The notes beneath the pieces are model-generated. The model was not told the origin of the DNA and did not search any database. It worked only from the letters and a program-made list of their open reading frames with translations. Position numbers and translations under genes: made by a program. This document shows, in pieces, positions 1 through 6,095 of a stretch of 7,483 nucleotides of DNA. The stretch comes from Pseudolabrys sp. (GTDB lineage: Bacteria; Pseudomonadota; Alphaproteobacteria; Rhizobiales; Xanthobacteraceae), in the NCBI GenBank assembly GCA_019246455.1, contig JAFAQJ010000171.1, positions 1 through 7,483 on the forward strand, given 5' to 3'. Positions within the stretch are counted from its first letter, which is position 1, and the number at the start of each line of letters is the position of its first letter.

Positions 1-222
1 CGCGACCGGCTCGATCTTGCAGGGGCGCCATTGCGCCTCGCGGGTGCGGCTGATGAGGCCGGCATTCTCCAGCACCTTGAGGTGCTTCGAGATCGCCGGG
101 CCGCTGATCTTGAAGGGTTTGGACAGGTCCTGGACCGAGGTCTCGCCCAGCGCCAGCCGCGCCAGAATCGCCCGGCGGGTCGGGTCGGCGAGAGCTGAAA
201 ATGTACTGCTCAGGTGGTCCAT
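1..222 (-). CDS. ArsR-family winged-helix transcriptional regulator, N-terminal part
   Basis: This is a DNA-binding repressor of the ArsR/SmtB superfamily; only its first 74 codons lie in the window. The visible protein opens MDHLSSTFSALADPTRRAIL, the typical first helix of the family. The helix-turn-helix covers about residues 28-52, with the recognition helix around ISGPAISKHLKVLE, and the start of the wing (LISRTREAQWRPCKI) follows at about 57-70. The canonical metal-binding ELCVC stretch of arsenic and cadmium sensors is absent (SVQDLSKPF stands there), so metal sensing by that site is unlikely. From family knowledge, regulators with this sequence style are often followed by an SRPBCC/AHSA1-domain protein, which would lie beyond base 1. 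The ATG at 222 is chosen because it gives the normal N-terminus; its ribosome binding site (GGAAAATACAG before ATG) is weak. A sigma70-like promoter and a palindrome lie directly upstream, suggesting autoregulation. Family is secure; ligand and targets are unknown. Confidence 0.9.
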   Translation of the reverse strand, partial: MDHLSSTFSALADPTRRAILARLALGETSVQDLSKPFKISGPAISKHLKVLENAGLISRTREAQWRPCKIEPVA

Positions 223-238
223 CTGTATTTTCCGTATC

Positions 239-264
239 GGTTAAATAACCTATAGGTTAAATAA
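239..264. promoter_or_regulatory. Candidate ArsR autoregulatory operator (three GGTTA half-sites)
   Basis: An AT-rich island in otherwise GC-rich DNA holds a perfect 14-bp palindrome, TAACCTATAGGTTA (246-259). Outer TTA/TAA arms at 241-243 and 262-264 extend its symmetry after a 2-bp mismatch. The half-site occurs three times in alternating orientation: GGTTA 239-243, TAACC 246-250 and GGTTA 255-259. The ten bases GGTTAAATAA are also repeated directly at 239-248 and 255-264, 16 bp apart. It lies 17 bp upstream of the ArsR start codon and overlaps the predicted -10. ArsR-family dimers bind such inverted repeats over their own promoters, so autorepression is the likely role. That it is bound by this protein is inference. 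Confidence 0.6.
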
Positions 265-278
265 TCAGCGACTGTCAA
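249..278 (-). promoter_or_regulatory. Candidate sigma70-type promoter of the ArsR gene
   Basis: On the minus strand there is a perfect -35 box TTGACA (278-273), an 18-bp spacer and a -10-like TATAGG (254-249; four of six consensus bases). The -10 lies inside the palindromic operator, so bound repressor would block polymerase. Transcription would start near 242-240, leaving a leader of about 20 nt before the ATG at 222. The exact -10 is uncertain, because other AT-rich hexamers occur in the same stretch. Confidence 0.5.
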
Positions 279-302
279 GCGGCAAAATTCGCTGCACTTG
301 CC

Positions 303-1427
303 CTAGGGACGGGCGCGGTATCGCGCGACGAAATCGGGCGAAATCGCCTTGAGCCGGTCGAGATCGATGCGGCCAGAGCGCATCACATAGCTCATCGCAA
401 ATTCCATCGGCGCGAGTTCCATGTGCTCGGCGAAGTGCTCGTACCAGGCAGCGCTCGCGGACGCGCCGCTGACGATCTTCTCGACGATCGGACGGCGCGA
501 CTTCTCGAAGGCGGGCAGTGCCTCCGCAACATCGTCACCGCTCTCATGTAACGCGCGCTCAAGTGCGATGGCGTCTTCCATCGCGAGCCGTGTCCCGGAG
601 CCGATCGAGAAATGCGCGGTGCGCAACGCGTCGCCAATCAACACGTATTTGCCGTGATACCAGCGCTCGTTCCAGACTTGCGGGAAACGTCGCCAGATCG
701 AATTGTTCGAGATGAGGTGCGTACCGTCGAGCGCATCGGCGAAGACCTTCTCGCACAGCGCCCTCGCCTCGCCCTCGTCTATCTTCTCGAAGCCAGCGCG
801 CGCAAAGGTCGCCTCATCGACCTCGACAATGAAGGTGCTGCGGTTCGGCGCATAACGATAATGATGAGCGTTGAAATCGCCGATCGGCGTGTGACGAAAC
901 GTTTGCGTCAGCGTATCGAACGATTGGCCGGTTCCGAACCAGGCGAAGCGATTGTTGAGGAACGTCACCGTTGATTTGAATGCGGCGGCATAAGTCTTGC
1001 GCACCAGCGAATTGATGCCATCGGCGCCGACGACGAGATCGGCGCCCTCCAATTCGTCGAGCGAGCGCACGGTGCGTTCGAACTGCGGTGTGATGCCGAC
1101 CGAGCGCAGCCGCTCCTGCAACAACTGCAGCAACCTCAGCCGGCCAATCGCGGCAAAGCCGATGCCGTCGATGGCGATGCGCTCGTTCCTGTGCACCAGT
1201 GTGATGTCGTTCCACTTCTCCATTTGCGGCGTGATCGCCGCGTAGGTTTCCGGATCGTCGCCTTTGAGAAATTCCAGTGCTCGGTCGGAGAACACCACGC
1301 CGAAACCGAACGTGGCGTTGGCGGGATTCTGCTCGATCAAGGTGATCTCGGCCGCCGGACGGCGGCGCTTCAAGAGATAAGCGAGGTAGAGCCCGGCGGG
1401 ACCTGCGCCGAGGATGGCGATGCGCAT
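303..1427 (-). CDS. FAD-dependent monooxygenase (class A; stand-alone salicylyl-CoA/aminobenzoyl-CoA hydroxylase-like)
   Basis: This 374-residue flavoprotein belongs to the p-hydroxybenzoate hydroxylase-type monooxygenases. These use NAD(P)H and O2 to hydroxylate an aromatic substrate, normally in the cytoplasm. The dinucleotide-binding GAGPAG is at residues 7-12, with ribose-binding E32 at the end of the second strand (LIEQN). The DG motif GADGINSLVRK is at 134-144. The FAD-binding GD motif, IGDALRTAHFSIGSGT, is at 264-279. The stretch FGFGVVFSDRALEFL (40-54) and the GSGTRLAMEDAIAL region resemble the N-terminal half of bifunctional salicylyl-CoA 5-hydroxylase and 2-aminobenzoyl-CoA monooxygenase/reductase. 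The C-terminal old-yellow-enzyme half of those fusions is absent, and the gene ends naturally in TAG with no reductase remnant after it. No signal peptide is visible. The start ATG is 30 bp after the mutase stop, so cotranscription is likely. The ribosome binding site is poor. Substrate is unknown; a tryptophan-type or other aromatic hydroxylase is also possible. Confidence 0.85.
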   Translation of the reverse strand: MRIAILGAGPAGLYLAYLLKRRRPAAEITLIEQNPANATFGFGVVFSDRALEFLKGDDPETYAAITPQMEKWNDITLVHRNERIAIDGIGFAAIGRLRLLQLLQERLRSVGITPQFERTVRSLDELEGADLVVGADGINSLVRKTYAAAFKSTVTFLNNRFAWFGTGQSFDTLTQTFRHTPIGDFNAHHYRYAPNRSTFIVEVDEATFARAGFEKIDEGEARALCEKVFADALDGTHLISNNSIWRRFPQVWNERWYHGKYVLIGDALRTAHFSIGSGTRLAMEDAIALERALHESGDDVAEALPAFEKSRRPIVEKIVSGASASAAWYEHFAEHMELAPMEFAMSYVMRSGRIDLDRLKAISPDFVARYRARP

Positions 1428-1457
1428 GGGGCCGATCTTACAGGCTAATGGGCAGCG

Positions 1458-2957
1458 TCAAATCGTCTGATTGTACGCACCGACTTCGGGGTGAGTGCGC
1501 AGGACGGTATCGACCGCCTTGAACATCTCGCGCATGCGCGCCTCCGAAACCGGACTTTCGACCACGACCACCAGCTCCGGCTTGTTGGAGGAGGCGCGCA
1601 CCAGGCCCCACGTGCCGTCATCAAGCGTGACCCGCACACCGTTGACCGTGAGGACGTCGCGTATATCGCTGCCTACGACCTTGCCGTGGCCGGCGTGCAG
1701 CTTCTGGAAATGCTCGGTGACGGCGTCGACCACCGCATATTTCTTCTCGTCGTCGCAATGCGGCGACATGGTCGGCGAGCCCCAGGTGCGCGGCAGTGCC
1801 TTGCGCAGATCGGCCATCGTCTTCCCGGGGTTACGGTCGAGCATGTCGCAAACCGCGAGCGCGAAGATCATGCCGTCGTCATAACCACGGCCGAATGGCT
1901 TGTTGAAGAAGAAGTGGCCGGACTTCTCGAAACCGGCCAGCGCGCCGAGCTCGTTGACACGGCGCTTGATGTAGGAATGCCCAGTCTTCCAGTACTCGGC
2001 CTTGACGCCGTTCGCTTTCAATACGGGATCAGTGAGGAACAGCCCGGTCGATTTCACGTCGACCACGAAGGTCGAATTCTTGTGCAGCGACGACATGTCG
2101 CGCGCTAGCATCACGCCGACTTTGTCGGCGAAAATCTCCTCGCCGTCGTTGTCGACAACACCGCAGCGGTCGCCATCACCATCGAAGCCGAGCCCGACGT
2201 CGGCCTTATGCATAAGGACGGCATCGCGCATTGCGTGCAGCATCTTCATGTCTTCGGTATTCGGATTGTAGCGCGGAAAAGTGTGGTCGAGCTCGCAATC
2301 GAGCGGCACGACCTCGCAACCGATCGCCTCCAGTACACGCGGCGCGAATGCGCCCGCCGTGCCGTTGCCGCACGCTGCGACGACCTTCAGCTTGCGTTTG
2401 AGCTTCGGGCGTTTGGTGACGTCGGCGATGTAACGCTCCGGAAAATTATCGACGAACTGATAAGAGCCACCACCGGACAGATCGAATTGCGCGCCGAGCA
2501 CAATATCCTTGAGCCTAGTCATCTCCTGCGGGCCAAAGGTGAGCGGGCGGTTGGCGCCCATCTTCACGCCGGTCCAGCCATTGTCGTTGTGCGAGGCAGT
2601 GACCATCGCCACGCACGGGACGTCGAGTTCGAATTGCGCGAAATATGCCATCGGCGTAATCGCCAGGCCGATGTCATGCACTTTGCAGCCGGCGGCCATC
2701 AGGCCGTTGATCAGCGCCATCTTCACGGACGCCGAGTAGCTGCGGAAGTCGTGGCCGGTGACAATTTCGGGCTTCACGCCCATCTGCTTGACGAGCGTGC
2801 CGAGGCCCATACCCAGTGCCTCGACGCCCATCAGGTTGATTTCTTTTTCCAGGAGCCAGCGCGCGTCGTATTCGCGAAAACCGGTCGGCTTCACTAGCGG
2901 CGAGGACTCATAGGCATAGGTGTTGGGCTTGAGAACGGCCTGAGGCTTCGGAAACAT
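1458..2957 (-). CDS. Phosphomannomutase/phosphoglucomutase (alpha-D-phosphohexomutase)
   Basis: This cytoplasmic enzyme interconverts hexose 6-phosphates and 1-phosphates (mannose and/or glucose), supplying GDP-mannose and UDP-glucose for polysaccharide and LPS. At 499 residues it is complete and near the usual length (AlgC/ManB type, about 460-500). All four active-site loops are present in order: the phosphoserine loop TASHN (120-124, Ser122), the metal-binding DGDGDR (259-264), the sugar-specificity loop FEKSGH (343-348) and the phosphate-binding loop RASSNKPE (454-461). The specificity loop starts with Phe where AlgC-type enzymes usually have Gly, and the N-terminal motif reads FREYDARW (27-34) instead of the more usual YDIRG form. 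I think both are features of a rhizobial clade rather than damage. The ATG at 2957 gives the full N-terminus; GAG about 10 bases upstream is a weak ribosome binding site. It lies 75 bp behind the aspartic protease and 30 bp ahead of the monooxygenase. Symbols algC or manB are used for relatives; I cannot choose between them. Confidence 0.93.
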   Translation of the reverse strand: MFPKPQAVLKPNTYAYESSPLVKPTGFREYDARWLLEKEINLMGVEALGMGLGTLVKQMGVKPEIVTGHDFRSYSASVKMALINGLMAAGCKVHDIGLAITPMAYFAQFELDVPCVAMVTASHNDNGWTGVKMGANRPLTFGPQEMTRLKDIVLGAQFDLSGGGSYQFVDNFPERYIADVTKRPKLKRKLKVVAACGNGTAGAFAPRVLEAIGCEVVPLDCELDHTFPRYNPNTEDMKMLHAMRDAVLMHKADVGLGFDGDGDRCGVVDNDGEEIFADKVGVMLARDMSSLHKNSTFVVDVKSTGLFLTDPVLKANGVKAEYWKTGHSYIKRRVNELGALAGFEKSGHFFFNKPFGRGYDDGMIFALAVCDMLDRNPGKTMADLRKALPRTWGSPTMSPHCDDEKKYAVVDAVTEHFQKLHAGHGKVVGSDIRDVLTVNGVRVTLDDGTWGLVRASSNKPELVVVVESPVSEARMREMFKAVDTVLRTHPEVGAYNQTI

Positions 2958-3032
2958 TGCGGTCTCGTGCTGAAACGGCTGAGGAATAGCCTAACGCGCG
3001 GAACCGCGAAAGAGACGGCTGAAAGCGGCTTT
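2958..3032. other. Intergenic gap, protease to mutase; no clear signal
   Basis: I see no convincing terminator or promoter in these 75 bases. A short inverted repeat CGCGGAACCGCG (2997-3008) could form only a 4-bp stem with a GAAC loop and has no T-run. The octamer ACGGCTGA occurs twice (2975-2982 and 3015-3022), 40 bp apart, with no obvious role. Absence of a terminator would allow read-through from the protease gene into the mutase gene, but a weak unrecognised promoter for the mutase cannot be excluded. Confidence 0.4.
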
Positions 3033-3545
3033 TTATTGCTCGAGAACTAGGCGACCGTCGGCGACTTCGTAGCGTTTGAGCCGCGACAGGAACGATACGC
3101 CGAGCAGGTTCACGCCGAGCGCTTCGTCCGGCAATACCAATGCCTTGACGTCCTCGACGGTGATGTCGCCGATCTCGACTCGGTTCAGGCGGACTGGCGC
3201 GGCTCTGATTTGCCCATTCGCGGTCGAAACCATTGCAGTGTAATCGTTCTGGCGCGGATAGATGCCGACGCGGCCGGCATCGCTTTCGCGCAGCACGACG
3301 GCGGATGCGCCGGTGTCGACGACGAAGTTGAGCGAGCGGCCGTCGACACGCGCATCGAGATGAAAGTGGCCCTGCTGGTCGCTTTTGATCGCCACGTTAC
3401 GCCAGTTGCTCGACGCGTGAGCCGGCGTCGCCAGTGCGACGGTCGATACCTTCGGCTTCGGCGTGCTCACCGATTGGTCCGCGACGCGCGCCGCATAAAT
3501 TGCGACAGCAAAGGTGGCGGCGGCGAGGATGAGAGTGTTGCGCAT
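3033..3545 (-). CDS. Retropepsin-like clan AA aspartic protease, TIGR02281-type, membrane-anchored
   Basis: This 170-residue protein has an N-terminal hydrophobic segment (about residues 3-18, from NTLILAAATFAVAIY) followed by a Ser/Thr/Pro-rich linker. This predicts a signal anchor with the catalytic domain in the periplasm. The protease domain covers about 47-170. The single catalytic motif FVVDTGAS has DTGAS at 77-81, and the late motif NLLGVSFLSRL is at 146-156. One DTG motif per chain means that, as in retropepsins, the active enzyme should be a homodimer. From family knowledge, relatives include Caulobacter PerP (processing of polarity factor PodJ) and Rickettsia APRc; whether this is an orthologue is not shown. 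The frame extends four codons upstream to a TTG at 3557, but the ATG at 3545 is the natural start and puts the positive Arg directly before the hydrophobic segment. No clear Shine-Dalgarno precedes either. Family is secure; substrate is unknown. Confidence 0.88.
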   Translation of the reverse strand: MRNTLILAAATFAVAIYAARVADQSVSTPKPKVSTVALATPAHASSNWRNVAIKSDQQGHFHLDARVDGRSLNFVVDTGASAVVLRESDAGRVGIYPRQNDYTAMVSTANGQIRAAPVRLNRVEIGDITVEDVKALVLPDEALGVNLLGVSFLSRLKRYEVADGRLVLEQ

Positions 3546-3561
3546 CGCGCAAAGCAAAGCA

Positions 3562-3579
3562 CGCGGGTGTTCGCCCGCG
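3562..3579 (-). other. GC-rich hairpin in the leader of the protease gene
   Basis: CGCGGG (3562-3567) and CCCGCG (3574-3579) form a perfect 6-bp stem around a 6-base loop. A seventh wobble pair would reduce the loop to four bases. On the minus strand it sits 17 bases before the protease ATG and is followed by TGCTTTGCTTTG, not a true T-run, so it is not a classical terminator. If the candidate promoter at 3608-3637 is real, the hairpin lies within the 5' leader and could limit translation start. It could also stabilise the 3' end of the hrpB transcript. Both roles are inference. Confidence 0.4.
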
Positions 3580-3588
3580 GCTTAACGA

Positions 3589-3601
3589 AACGCCCGGCGT
3601 T
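3589..3601. other. Small inverted repeat downstream of hrpB
   Basis: AACGC and GCGTT form a 5-bp stem around a 3-base loop, about 40 bases after the hrpB stop codon. No T-run follows on the minus strand (TCGTTAAGC). It may help to end or trim the hrpB message together with the neighbouring hairpin at 3562-3579, but evidence for a terminator is weak. Confidence 0.25.
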
Positions 3602-3607
3602 CGCGAT

Positions 3608-3637
3608 ATTGTAACCAAATAGTGAACGCGTTGTTCG
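3608..3637 (-). promoter_or_regulatory. Possible promoter for the aspartic protease gene
   Basis: On the minus strand TACAAT (3613-3608) matches five of six bases of the -10 consensus and sits in the only AT-rich part of the gap. The best -35 at 18-bp spacing is CGAACA (3637-3632), which matches only three of six, so the call rests on the -10. Transcription would begin near 3601, giving a leader of about 55 nt that contains the hairpin at 3562-3579. This promoter would allow the protease, mutase and monooxygenase genes to be read independently of hrpB. Confidence 0.35.
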
Positions 3638-3641
3638 GATT

Positions 3642-6095
3642 TTAAGTGCCCCGCGGCTTCGCGCGGCGTGTCGCCGGCGCTTCGAGCGGATTGTCCGGCC
3701 AGGGATGACGCGGGTAGCGGCCCTTCATCTCGGCTTTGACCTGCACATAGCTGCCACGCCAGAAGCCAGGCAGATCGCGCGTCACCTGCACCGGACGATG
3801 CGCTGGCGACAAAAGCTCGATCAGGAGCGGCGCGCGGCCGCCGGCAATCGACGGATGATGCGCAAGCCCGAACAATTCCTGGACGCGGATCGACAGTTTG
3901 GGGCCTTCGGCGCTTTCATAATCGATCGGCACGTGCGAGCCGGACGGCGCGGCAAAATGGGTCGGCGCTTCGGTATCGAGCCGCTTCTTCATGTTCCATG
4001 GCACCAGCGCGTCGAGCGCGGTGCCAAGATCATCGGCGGAAATCTGCGACAGGGCAGTCTTGCCAGTCAAGAACGGCGCGAGCCAATCAGCGGCGGTCGC
4101 GGCGAGTGCCGCGTCGGACAGGTCGGGCCATTCGTCGCCTTCAGATTTGCGTAAGAAATTGACACGGTCACGCCATTGCAATTGCGGCTTCGACCACGGC
4201 AGGCGCGCGATGCCGAGCGAGGCTAGGCCTTCGGCGAGCAGGCCCGATGTCTCGTCGTTCGGGCTGATCGGTTTGACATGTTCGGTGAGTGCGATGGCGC
4301 CGAACCGCCGCCCTGAGCGAGCGCGCAACGACGCTGAAGCTCGATCGAACGTAACTTGATCGCGCTCCTCGATCTCCTCCGCGAACATCGTGTCAATCTC
4401 ATCGGCGCCGATCGGCGCCGCCAGCAAGATCCGGCTGTTGGCCGCGCTGCCGGTGATCTCGGCGACGACCAGAAACGGCTGGCGTGACAGCGACGATGCT
4501 GGATCGAGCGCGCCGGCCCGGCCGTTGGCGAGGAGATAAGTTGCGTCGGCCCCGCCGCGCTTCTTGGCGACGCGGTCGGGATAGGCCAGCGCGAGAATGG
4601 CGCCGACCGACAAATCGCCCTTACCTTTTGCGCCCGCAGTTTGCGTCCAGCGTTTCGCCATCGCGCGGGCGTCCTCGGCTCGACGCGACCGGTCGCGGCG
4701 GAAATTGTCGAGGCGATGCTCGAGATGGGGATCGTCGCCGCCGAGCCCGCGTTCGGTGAGGATCGCGGCGATGTCGCCGGCGCGCGGATCGCCGGCATCG
4801 ACCACCATACGCGCGAGGCGCGGCGGCAGCGGCAAGGCGCGCAGCTTGCGACCTTCCTCCGTGATGCGGCCATCGGGATCGATGGCATGGAGCTCGCGCA
4901 GCAGCACGCGCGCTTCGTTTAATGCCGCCGCCGGCGGCGGATCGAGGAACGCGAGCTTTCCAGGATCGGCCGCGCCCCACTGCGCAAGATCGAGCACGAA
5001 GGACGACAGATCGGCCGACAGGATTTCCGGCCGCGTATAGGGCTCGAGCGAACCGGTCTGCGGTTCGTCCCACAATCGGTAGCAGATTCCCGGCTCGGTG
5101 CGCCCGGCGCGGCCGCGGCGCTGGTCGGCGGCGGCGCGCGACACCCGCACCGTTTCGAGCCGGGTCAGCCCGACGTCGGGTTCATAGCGTGGCACGCGTG
5201 ACAGGCCGGAATCGACCACGACGCGAACGCCTTCGATGGTGAGCGAGGTTTCGGCAATCGAGGTCGCCAGCACCACCTTGCGGCGGCCTTTCGGCGCGGG
5301 AGAGATTGCGCGGTCCTGTACCTGTGCCTCCAGCGCGCCGTAGAGCGCGACAATGTCGGTGTCGGAATTGTCCACGCGTTCGCACAGCAAAGTCTCGGTG
5401 CGGCGGATTTCGCCGGCTCCGGGCAGAAACACCAGCAGCGAGCCGGTTTCTGCGTGTAACGCGCGTTCGACCGCGCCCGCCACCTGATCCTCGATGCGGC
5501 TGCGCGGATCGCGGCCGAGATATCGGGTCTCAACCGGAAAAGCCCGACCTTCGCTTTCGATGATCGGCGCATTGCCGAGCAGCGCCGAAACCCGCGCGCC
5601 ATCGAGGGTCGCCGACATCGGCAGAATGCGCAGATCTTCGCGCAGCCCCTGTTGTGCATCACGCGCCAGCGCGAGTCCGAGATCGGCGTCCAATGAGCGT
5701 TCGTGGAATTCGTCGAACAAAACGGCGGCGACGCCCTCGAGCGCGGGATCGTCAAGAATGCGCCGCGTGAAGATGCCTTCGGTGACAACCTCGATGCGGG
5801 TCTTTTTCGACACTTTCGAGCCGAACCGGACGCGCAGACCGACCGTGTCGCCGACCTGCTCCCCCAAGGTCGCAGCCATGCGCGCTGCGGCGGCGCGCGC
5901 CGCCAGACGACGCGGCTCTAGCACTAAAATCTTGCCGTCCTTGGCCCACGGCTCGTCGATCAGGACGAGCGGCACCCGCGTCGTCTTGCCGGCACCGGGT
6001 GGCGCCACCAGCACGGCAGTAGGCGAGACACGCAGAGCCTGCGTCAGGCGCGGCAGCGCTTCATCGATTGGGAGCGGAATATCGAACGTCTGCAT
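3642..6095 (-). CDS. hrpB: ATP-dependent RNA helicase HrpB (DEAH/RHA superfamily 2)
   Basis: This 817-residue protein is a complete HrpB, within the family's usual range of about 800-840. The first RecA-like domain has motif I APPGAGKTTR (31-40), motif Ia LEPRRLAAR (59-67), motif II DEFHERSLDAD (128-138) and motif III SAT (161-163). DEFH in place of DEAH is normal for HrpB. The second domain has motif V ATSIAETSLTIEG (277-289) and motif VI QRRGRAGRTEPG (325-336). The helicase-associated region follows at about 390-510. The HrpB-specific C-terminal domain ends in the diagnostic GRYPRHPWPDNP (792-803) and a short basic tail. From family knowledge it is a cytoplasmic NTP-driven helicase whose cellular substrate is poorly defined and which is usually non-essential. 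The ATG at 6095 has a good ribosome binding site, AAGG four bases upstream. It lies 107 bp after the ugd stop codon. No frameshift or unusual composition is seen. Confidence 0.97.
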   Translation of the reverse strand: MQTFDIPLPIDEALPRLTQALRVSPTAVLVAPPGAGKTTRVPLVLIDEPWAKDGKILVLEPRRLAARAAAARMAATLGEQVGDTVGLRVRFGSKVSKKTRIEVVTEGIFTRRILDDPALEGVAAVLFDEFHERSLDADLGLALARDAQQGLREDLRILPMSATLDGARVSALLGNAPIIESEGRAFPVETRYLGRDPRSRIEDQVAGAVERALHAETGSLLVFLPGAGEIRRTETLLCERVDNSDTDIVALYGALEAQVQDRAISPAPKGRRKVVLATSIAETSLTIEGVRVVVDSGLSRVPRYEPDVGLTRLETVRVSRAAADQRRGRAGRTEPGICYRLWDEPQTGSLEPYTRPEILSADLSSFVLDLAQWGAADPGKLAFLDPPPAAALNEARVLLRELHAIDPDGRITEEGRKLRALPLPPRLARMVVDAGDPRAGDIAAILTERGLGGDDPHLEHRLDNFRRDRSRRAEDARAMAKRWTQTAGAKGKGDLSVGAILALAYPDRVAKKRGGADATYLLANGRAGALDPASSLSRQPFLVVAEITGSAANSRILLAAPIGADEIDTMFAEEIEERDQVTFDRASASLRARSGRRFGAIALTEHVKPISPNDETSGLLAEGLASLGIARLPWSKPQLQWRDRVNFLRKSEGDEWPDLSDAALAATAADWLAPFLTGKTALSQISADDLGTALDALVPWNMKKRLDTEAPTHFAAPSGSHVPIDYESAEGPKLSIRVQELFGLAHHPSIAGGRAPLLIELLSPAHRPVQVTRDLPGFWRGSYVQVKAEMKGRYPRHPWPDNPLEAPATRRAKPRGT

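Noticed and set aside
128..258. Possible CtrA-type site from the two TTAA motifs near 241 and 257
   Set aside because: The TTAA motifs are separated by 12 bp, not the 7 bp of the CtrA consensus; the ArsR operator explains them better.
17..1448. Plus-strand open frames opposite the ArsR and monooxygenase genes (for example 17-244 and 612-974)
   Set aside because: Each lies wholly or mainly within a recognised minus-strand gene, has no ribosome binding site of note and no recognisable domain.
1491..2897. Two long open frames on the plus strand (1491-2108 and 2208-2897) opposite the mutase gene
   Set aside because: They are antisense mirrors of a well-supported gene in GC-rich DNA. Their translations are rich in His, Arg and Ala and show no family motif.
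2997..3008. CGCGGAACCGCG as an intrinsic terminator of the protease gene
   Set aside because: The stem is only 4 bp with a 4-base loop and no T-run follows on the minus strand.
4401..4420. Tandem ATCGGCGCCG x2, containing an 18-bp perfect palindrome at 4403-4420
   Set aside because: It encodes the in-frame APIGAD stretch of HrpB with ordinary GC-rich codons, so coding explains it.
4925..4940. Perfect 16-bp palindrome of CCG and CGG triplets
   Set aside because: It encodes the PPPAAA run of HrpB (about residues 386-391); a low-complexity coding effect rather than a site.
5700..5715. DEFH instead of DEAH in the helicase motif II as a possible catalytic variant
   Set aside because: From family knowledge DEFH is the normal form in HrpB proteins.
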